Below, one piece after another: positions 13,373-17,672 of a stretch of DNA of 17,672 nt. The stretch covers positions 1 to 17,672 of the forward strand of contig CAMKTM010000019.1 in assembly GCA_946415695.1 (NCBI GenBank), given 5' to 3'. Within the stretch, counting starts at the first letter, position 1, and the number at the start of each line of letters is the position of its first letter. A model generated the notes under the pieces. That model was not told the DNA's origin. It worked only from the letters and a program-made list of their open reading frames with translations, and did not search any database. The stretch comes from an uncultured Prevotellaceae bacterium (GTDB lineage Bacteria > Bacteroidota > Bacteroidia > Bacteroidales > Bacteroidaceae). Made by a program: the position numbers and the translations under genes.

Positions 13373-14671
13373 ATGACTACCAGACGAGATTTCCTTCGCC
13401 AATCGGCCACTGCATTGGCAGGAAGCATACTGATACCCCGCACACTTTATGCAGGGACCTCATCAGCCAAAACTGTTGGCGCTAACGACCGCTTGAACGT
13501 CGCCTTAATGGGCTGCCGTTCGATGGGATGGTACGACCTCTCAGACATCATGCGGCATCCCGGCACAAGTTGCGTCGCGCTCTGCGACATAGACAGCGGC
13601 ATCCTCGCCAACCGCGCCGCAGAAGCCGAGAAGAACTGGGGCAGACGACCCGCCCTCTATGGCGACTACCGCCGGATACTGGAGCGCGACGATGTAGACA
13701 TCATCGTCATCGGCACACCCGACCACTGGCATTGCAAAATGACAACAGACGCTTGCTCGGCTGGCAAGGATGTATATGTGGAAAAGCCCCTTGCCAACAG
13801 CATCGGCGAATGCGACGCCATGGTGGCTGCAGCCCAGCGCTACGGACGCGTCGTACAGGTGGGACAGCAACAGCGAAGCGCCGCCATCTGGCACAGCATG
13901 AAGGAATACATCGACAGCGGCGAGCTGGGACACATAGGGCGCGTCAACGTCTGGGCTAACTTCGCATACGCCGCCGTGCTGAACCCCGTGCAGGACAGCC
14001 CCGTTCCCGAAGGTATTGACTTCGACATGTGGCTCGGTCCGGCACCGAAGCGCACCTTCAACTCTTCGCGCTTCCACGGCTCGTGGCGCATGTTCTGGGA
14101 CTACGGAGGCGGCTTGCTCACCGACTGGGGCGTGCACCTCCTCGACATGGCTCTTTGGGGCATGAACGTCAAGGGAATGCCCGAACGCGTCATTGCAGCA
14201 GGAGGCAACCACGCTTATCCCGATAACTTTGCAGAGACGTTCGACACCCTGAGCGTCACATATCAGTTCCCCGACTACCTCATCCAATGGTCGAACATGG
14301 CCATCGAGTCCGGACCTTACGGCCGCAACTACGGACTTGAGTTCAAAGGCACCAAAGGCACACTCATCGCCAACCGCGAGAGCTGGAAAGTGATTCCGCA
14401 GGACAACAAGGTGGAGGCAAAGCTCGTGAAACCGTCGAACAACGACCACCTCGACCACACGAACAACTTCATGGATTGCGTGAAACGCCGCGACATGAAG
14501 ACCGCCTGCCCCATCACCAACGGAAGCTTCTGCGCAAAGTACGCACACATCGGCAACATCGCCGCCCGGACACACGAAGTCCTGACATACGACGACACCA
14601 AGCACACCTTCCACAACAAAGAGGCCGACCGCTACATCATGCCCGATTACCGCAAGCCCTGGAAGCTCTGA
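13373..14671 (+). CDS. Tat-exported Gfo/Idh/MocA family oxidoreductase
   Basis: The 432-residue NAD(P)-dependent dehydrogenase starts with a twin-arginine signal (TTRRDFLRQSATALAGS, arginines 4-5), so it is probably folded with cofactor and exported. The Rossmann loop is ALMGCRSMG (about 44-52), followed by VALCDID. The EKP motif (residues about 137-139, YVEKPLA) is intact, and DWGVHLLDMALWG at about 250-262 supplies the usual His/Asp active-site pair. Together with the upstream DUF1080 gene it fits oxidation of sugars or glycosides at C3 (or reduction of the keto product). Substrate is not determinable. The 59-base gap to the upstream gene holds a GTACATCGTACATT word repeat and no terminator. 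Confidence 0.92.
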   Translation: MTTRRDFLRQSATALAGSILIPRTLYAGTSSAKTVGANDRLNVALMGCRSMGWYDLSDIMRHPGTSCVALCDIDSGILANRAAEAEKNWGRRPALYGDYRRILERDDVDIIVIGTPDHWHCKMTTDACSAGKDVYVEKPLANSIGECDAMVAAAQRYGRVVQVGQQQRSAAIWHSMKEYIDSGELGHIGRVNVWANFAYAAVLNPVQDSPVPEGIDFDMWLGPAPKRTFNSSRFHGSWRMFWDYGGGLLTDWGVHLLDMALWGMNVKGMPERVIAAGGNHAYPDNFAETFDTLSVTYQFPDYLIQWSNMAIESGPYGRNYGLEFKGTKGTLIANRESWKVIPQDNKVEAKLVKPSNNDHLDHTNNFMDCVKRRDMKTACPITNGSFCAKYAHIGNIAARTHEVLTYDDTKHTFHNKEADRYIMPDYRKPWKL

Positions 14672-14740
14672 AGTCTGTCCCCCGAACAAATTATTCAAAA
14701 AAAGTATGCGAAACATTAAGTGCATTTCAAAGAAATGTTG

Positions 14741-14748
14741 TATCTTTG
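14741..14748 (+). promoter_or_regulatory. Promoter -7 element upstream of the purH fragment
   Basis: TATCTTTG matches TAnnTTTG and is followed by GCACGCA, 27 bases before the start codon. No good TTTG occurs 19-21 bases upstream, so only the -7 half is well supported. Confidence 0.6.
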
Positions 14749-14774
14749 CACGCACAAAATCAAAAGACACATAA

Positions 14775-15380
14775 ATGGAGACAAGAAAGATAAAGCGGGC
14801 CTTGGTGTCCGTCTTCCACAAAGACGGTCTGGAAGAGATATTGCACACGCTTCATGCCGACGGCGTTGAACTGCTTTCCACTGGCGGCACACAGTCATTC
14901 ATCGAGAGTCTCGGCATTCCCTGCAAGAAGGTGGAGGACGTGACGACATATCCCAGCATCCTTGGCGGCCGCGTCAAGACCTTGCACCCGAAGATCTTTG
15001 GTGGCATCTTGGCACGACGCGAGAACGAGGGCGACCGCCAGCAGATGCAGCAGTACGACATCCCGGACATTGACCTCGTCATCGTTGACCTCTATCCCTT
15101 CGAGGACACCGTGGCAGCAGGAGCAAGCGAGGCCGACATCATCGAGAAGATCGACATTGGCGGCATCAGCCTCATCCGCGCAGCAGCCAAGAACTTCCGC
15201 GATGTCATCATCGTGCCGTCGAAGAAGGAATACAAGCCTCTGCTCGACCTGCTGAAGAAGCAGGGCGCACAGAGTGAGCTGGCCGACCGCAAATGGTTTG
15301 CCGCCCAAGCCTTCGGCGTCAGCAGCCACTACGACACTGCCATACACGATTGGTTTTGCCTCTCCCCTTCCCTCCCCTAA
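14775..15380 (+). CDS. purH: IMP cyclohydrolase half of PurH; AICAR transformylase half absent
   Basis: The 201-residue product matches the N-terminal (MGS-like) IMP cyclohydrolase domain of bifunctional PurH: STGGT at about 35-39, GGRVKTLHPKIFGGIL at about 64-79, VDLYPF, IDIGGISLIRAAAKN. This domain closes FAICAR to IMP, the last step of purine synthesis. Full PurH is roughly 500 residues; here the sequence stops just after SSHYDTAIHDWF, where the AICAR formyltransferase domain should begin. The last seven residues (CLSPSLP) and the TAA come from a palindromic repeat. Only 87 bases separate the stop from mreB, so the second domain is deleted, not frameshifted. It could be a working stand-alone cyclohydrolase with the transformylase elsewhere, or a broken gene. 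Confidence 0.88.
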   Translation: METRKIKRALVSVFHKDGLEEILHTLHADGVELLSTGGTQSFIESLGIPCKKVEDVTTYPSILGGRVKTLHPKIFGGILARRENEGDRQQMQQYDIPDIDLVIVDLYPFEDTVAAGASEADIIEKIDIGGISLIRAAAKNFRDVIIVPSKKEYKPLLDLLKKQGAQSELADRKWFAAQAFGVSSHYDTAIHDWFCLSPSLP

Positions 15381-15390
15381 AGGGAAGGGA
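15371..15390. repeat. Repeat truncating purH
   Basis: The same 20-mer, CCCTCCCCTAAAGGGAAGGG, lies at 10295-10314. The upstream flanks of both copies also share GCCTCTCCC, giving related peptide tails (SLSQTLP and CLSPSLP). It provides the stop of the shortened purH and could form a hairpin before mreB. Confidence 0.85.
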
Positions 15391-15405
15391 GTAAAGCCGC
15401 CCAAC

Positions 15406-15460
15406 AAATCGTAAATAGTAAATCGTCAAATCGTAAATAGTAAATCGTCAAATCGTAAAT
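15406..15460. repeat. 22-bp tandem repeat in the mreB leader
   Basis: AAATCGTAAATAGTAAATCG plus TC is repeated perfectly at 15406-15427 and 15428-15449, with a partial third copy to 15460, ending eight bases before the mreB ATG. A related AAATCGTAAATCGTTAAA word precedes the first gene of the window (146-172). Confidence 0.9.
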
Positions 15461-15467
15461 AAATTAG

Positions 15468-16487
15468 ATGAACTGGTTTTCCCTTAATAAAGAAATAGCG
15501 ATGGACCTTGGCACGGCCAACACCATCATCATTTGCGACGGCAAGATTGTGGTCGATGAGCCAAGCGTCGTTGCCCTCGACCGCCGCACGGAGCGCATGA
15601 TTGCCGTGGGCGACAAGGCAAAGATGATGTACGAAAAGACCAATCCCGACATCCGCACCATCCGCCCGCTGCGCGACGGTGTGATAGCCGACTTCAATGC
15701 CTGCGAGCAGATGATGCGCGGCCTCATCAAGATGGTGCATTCCGGCAACCGCCTTTTCTCGCCCTCGCTCAAGATGGTCATTGGCGTGCCGAGCGGCAGC
15801 ACCGAAGTGGAGCTGCGTGCCGTGCGCGACAGTGCAGAACATGCTGGAGGCCGCGAGGTGTATCTCATCTTCGAACCGATGGCTGCGGCAATCGGCATCG
15901 GCCTCGACGTGCTCGCCCCCGAAGGCAACATGATTGTTGACATCGGCGGCGGCAGCACTGAGATTGCGGTCATTTCGCTGGGCGGCATTGTGGCCGACAA
16001 GAGTCTCCGCGTGGCAGGCGACGAGCTGACGGCCGACATTCAGGAGTACATGAGCCGGCAGCACAACGTGAAGGTCAGCGAACGCATGGCAGAGCGCATC
16101 AAGATACATGTGGGCGCTGCCATGACCGACCTCGGCGAGGACGCTCCCGACGACTACATCGTTCACGGCCCCAACCGCATCACAGCGCTCCCCATGGAAG
16201 TGCCCGTCTGCTATCAGGAAATTGCCCATTGCCTCGAAAAGACCATTGCAAAAATCGAGACCGCCGTACTCAGCGCCCTCGAAGAGACGCCCCCAGAACT
16301 TTATGCCGACATCGTGAAGAACGGCATCTGGCTGACCGGCGGCGGCGCTCTGCTGAGGGGTTTGGCCAAGCGTCTCACGGACAAGATAAACATTGAGTTC
16401 AAGGTTGCCGAAGACCCATTGCACAGTGTGGCAAAGGGCACCGGCGTAGCTCTGAAGAACATCAACAACTTCGCCTTCCTGATGTAA
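15468..16487 (+). CDS. mreB: Rod shape-determining protein MreB (actin-like)
   Basis: The 339-residue actin homologue forms membrane-bound filaments that organise lateral wall synthesis. It has a complete ATP-binding core: phosphate-1 MDLGTANT (about 12-19), phosphate-2 VDIGGGSTE (about 157-165) and the adenosine motif LTGGGALLRGL (about 288-298). The N-terminus MNWFSLNKEIA fits an amphipathic membrane anchor, supporting the start at 15468. Length is normal. It follows purH, an order usual in Bacteroidales, and is followed one base later by mreC, so the two are co-transcribed. The immediate leader is a tandem repeat with no Shine-Dalgarno sequence. Confidence 0.97.
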   Translation: MNWFSLNKEIAMDLGTANTIIICDGKIVVDEPSVVALDRRTERMIAVGDKAKMMYEKTNPDIRTIRPLRDGVIADFNACEQMMRGLIKMVHSGNRLFSPSLKMVIGVPSGSTEVELRAVRDSAEHAGGREVYLIFEPMAAAIGIGLDVLAPEGNMIVDIGGGSTEIAVISLGGIVADKSLRVAGDELTADIQEYMSRQHNVKVSERMAERIKIHVGAAMTDLGEDAPDDYIVHGPNRITALPMEVPVCYQEIAHCLEKTIAKIETAVLSALEETPPELYADIVKNGIWLTGGGALLRGLAKRLTDKINIEFKVAEDPLHSVAKGTGVALKNINNFAFLM

Positions 16488-16488
16488 C

Positions 16489-17361
16489 GTGCACGATTTC
16501 ATCGAGCGCATAACAGCATACGTCCACTGGGCTCTCTTCCTTTTTCTGGAAGGGCTCAGTGGGTTCCTGCTTTTCCAATACAACCACTATCAGGGCAGCG
16601 TTTGGTTCACCCAAGCAAACATTGCCGCTGCACAGGTGCACGAATGGGAGGCGATGGTGCTCGCATACCTCCGGATGCCTGCCGAAAATGCTGCTCTCGT
16701 GCGCAGGAACATCATCTTGCAACAGCAGAACGACTTGCTGAGGCACGAGCAGAAAGTCCTCTCCAACTCTGAGCCCGCCTCTAACTTCCCCTCAATGGGG
16801 AGAACTCAAGGCGAAGGGAGCCTCCCTTCGGAGGGGGAGGATTGGAGAGGGTCTCTTATACCTGCTCGCATCATCGACAACAGCGTGAGCAAGCGCGACA
16901 ACATGCTGGTCATCGACGTGGGTAGCGACGATGGCGTCGCCCCGGAAATGGGTGTCGTAAGCGGCACGGGCGTGGTCGGCATTGTCAGCAAAGTCACGCC
17001 CCGTCATGCTCTTGTCATGTCCATACTCAACAGCAACAGCAGCATCAGCTGCCGCCTGCGAGGGACGGAATACTTCGGTTATCTGAAATGGAAAGGCGGG
17101 AAGCCATTGAGGGCATACATGGACGACGTGCCGCGCCATGCCCATATCAAGAAGGGCGACATCGTCGAGACAAGTGGTTTCTCGGCAGTCTTCCCGGCTG
17201 GCATCTTTCTCGGAAAGGTGGCAAAGATAATGAACAGCAGCGACGGGCTTGCCTACGAACTTGAAATCCTGCTGGGCACCGACCTTGCCAACATCCGCCA
17301 CGTCAGCGTTATCAACAACCACATCAAAGCAGAACTCGATTCCCTACGGACGGCGAACTGA
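16489..17361 (+). CDS. mreC: Rod shape-determining protein MreC, GTG start, with an in-frame repeat
   Basis: The 290-residue bitopic protein links MreB to periplasmic wall-synthesis enzymes. It starts with GTG one base after the mreB stop; no nearby ATG gives the needed N-terminus. One membrane helix (about 13-30, ALFLFLEGLSGFLLFQY), the typical YQGSVWFTQAN and a coiled-coil (about 55-88, ALVRRNIILQQQNDLLRHEQ) precede the double beta-barrel region (from about 125, PARIIDNSVSKRDN, through GVVSGTGVVGIVS to SSDGLAYELEILL). Between the coiled-coil and the first barrel, residues about 90-121 are encoded by a palindromic repeat (EGSLPSEGEDWRGSL). This joint is tolerant of insertions, so the protein is probably functional. 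Confidence 0.93.
   Translation: MHDFIERITAYVHWALFLFLEGLSGFLLFQYNHYQGSVWFTQANIAAAQVHEWEAMVLAYLRMPAENAALVRRNIILQQQNDLLRHEQKVLSNSEPASNFPSMGRTQGEGSLPSEGEDWRGSLIPARIIDNSVSKRDNMLVIDVGSDDGVAPEMGVVSGTGVVGIVSKVTPRHALVMSILNSNSSISCRLRGTEYFGYLKWKGGKPLRAYMDDVPRHAHIKKGDIVETSGFSAVFPAGIFLGKVAKIMNSSDGLAYELEILLGTDLANIRHVSVINNHIKAELDSLRTAN
16758..16850. repeat. Palindromic element read in frame inside mreC
   Basis: CCTCTCCAA (16758-16766) and TTGGAGAGG (16842-16850) are a perfect inverted pair bounding 93 bases, exactly 31 codons. Inside lie CCCCTCAATGGGG (16788-16800) and CCTCCCTTCGGAGGGGGAGG (16821-16840). This copy is more diverged than those at 2771 and 7447, as expected of an older insertion. Confidence 0.8.
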
Positions 17362-17445
17362 CATCAGCACGCCTGCATATCCCCTTCGCCGCGGCATCAC
17401 GAAAGACACGGCACGCCTTGTTCTTTGCGGCATCACAACCCAGCA

Positions 17446-17672
17446 ATGAGGCTGTGTCATAATTATCAACCACCGCCTGCGCCTGAGGCAGTAGCCGAAG
17501 AACCGCCTGCGCCTGTGGCAGTAGCCGAAGAGCCGCCTGCGCCTGAGGAAGTAGCCGAAGAACCGCCTGCGTTGTTTTATTTTATTATATTGCTGTCCGG
17601 GGAAGTTATTTCATTAACACAAGTTCTATCGCACGTCATCTCCAAAAACAAGGCACGCCATGTTTGCAAACA
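17446..17672 (+). CDS. Possible partial gene with Pro/Ala/Glu decapeptide repeats, open at window end
   Basis: From ATG 17446 a frame stays open to the window edge (75 codons). After MRLCHNYQP it encodes three decapeptides of the type PPAPEAVAEE and a partial fourth, then a hydrophobic stretch (LFYFIILLSGEVISL). The 30-base period preserves the frame. Nothing recognisable as MreD, the usual next gene after mreC, is present. Against coding: there is no known domain, the flanking sequence is A/T-rich, and the 3' end carries the GGCACGCC word found in other intergenic areas. I do not recognise this gene; it may be chance translation of a non-coding repeat. Confidence 0.25.
   Translation, partial: MRLCHNYQPPPAPEAVAEEPPAPVAVAEEPPAPEEVAEEPPALFYFIILLSGEVISLTQVLSHVISKNKARHVCK
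17473..17570. repeat. 30-bp tandem repeat, three copies plus a partial fourth
   Basis: CCGCCTGC begins at 17473, 17503, 17533 and 17563, giving an exact period of 30. The units differ at only three or so positions (GAG/GTG, GCA/GAA, GAA/GAG). They are markedly more GC-rich than the flanks. Such near-identical units suggest recent expansion and possible copy-number variation between strains. Confidence 0.92.

Noticed and set aside
13541..14848. Minus-strand open frame of 435 codons opposite the Gfo/Idh gene
   Set aside because: The plus-strand gene has a Tat signal and all family motifs; the antisense frame has none.

Overview
The window reads as Bacteroidota chromosome, most likely order Bacteroidales and plausibly Prevotellaceae. 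The reasons are TAnnTTTG-type promoters, little recognisable Shine-Dalgarno sequence, a purH-mreB-mreC gene order, a DUF3667-like zinc-ribbon protein, a DUF1080 plus Gfo/Idh pair, and many short palindromic repeats. This placement is inferred from gene content; no 16S rRNA or tRNA gene was seen.

Layout. (1) 182-3205 (+): a large PEP/pyruvate-binding (PPDK ATP-grasp-like) protein with receiver-like N-terminal domains. (2) 3202-3475: a repeat-rich spacer containing a terminal-inverted-repeat element. (3) 3476-4867 (+): a sodium:alanine (AGCS) symporter, which converges on (4) a TonB-dependent receptor at 7000-5021 (-), with a 22-bp repeat array between their 3' ends. (5) 9135-7167 (-): a PLP enzyme followed by a cytidylyltransferase-like protein. 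These are divergent from (6) 9310-12050 (+): a CDP-alcohol phosphotransferase-like protein, a LPG-synthase-TM/flippase-like protein and a DUF3667-like protein that looks decayed at its 3' end. (7) About 490 bases without a convincing gene, ending in a good promoter. (8) 12537-14671 (+): a secreted DUF1080 (3-keto-glycoside hydrolase type) protein and a Tat-exported Gfo/Idh/MocA oxidoreductase. (9) 14775-17361 (+): a purH reduced to its IMP cyclohydrolase half, then mreB and mreC. (10) 17362-17672: no mreD start, but a 30-bp in-phase tandem repeat inside a frame open to the window edge.

How genes may work together. The DUF1080/Gfo-Idh pair fits periplasmic oxidation of sugars to 3-keto sugars and cleavage of 3-keto-glycosides. 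The PLP enzyme, cytidylyltransferase and CDP-alcohol transferase, with a flippase-like protein, fit a CDP-amino-alcohol (Kennedy-like) head-group route for a lipid or glycan; this is inference. MreB and MreC are cell-elongation components.

The most striking signal is a family of GC-rich palindromic elements (CTCCC-TTAAA-GGGAG type) that sit inside or at the ends of protein-coding genes and are read in frame. They lie inside the PPDK-like gene, the cytidylyltransferase gene (twice, once at its start) and mreC, and they supply the stop codons of the PLP enzyme, the CDP-alcohol transferase and the shortened purH. A second layer of different short-word tandem repeats lies directly upstream of several start codons.
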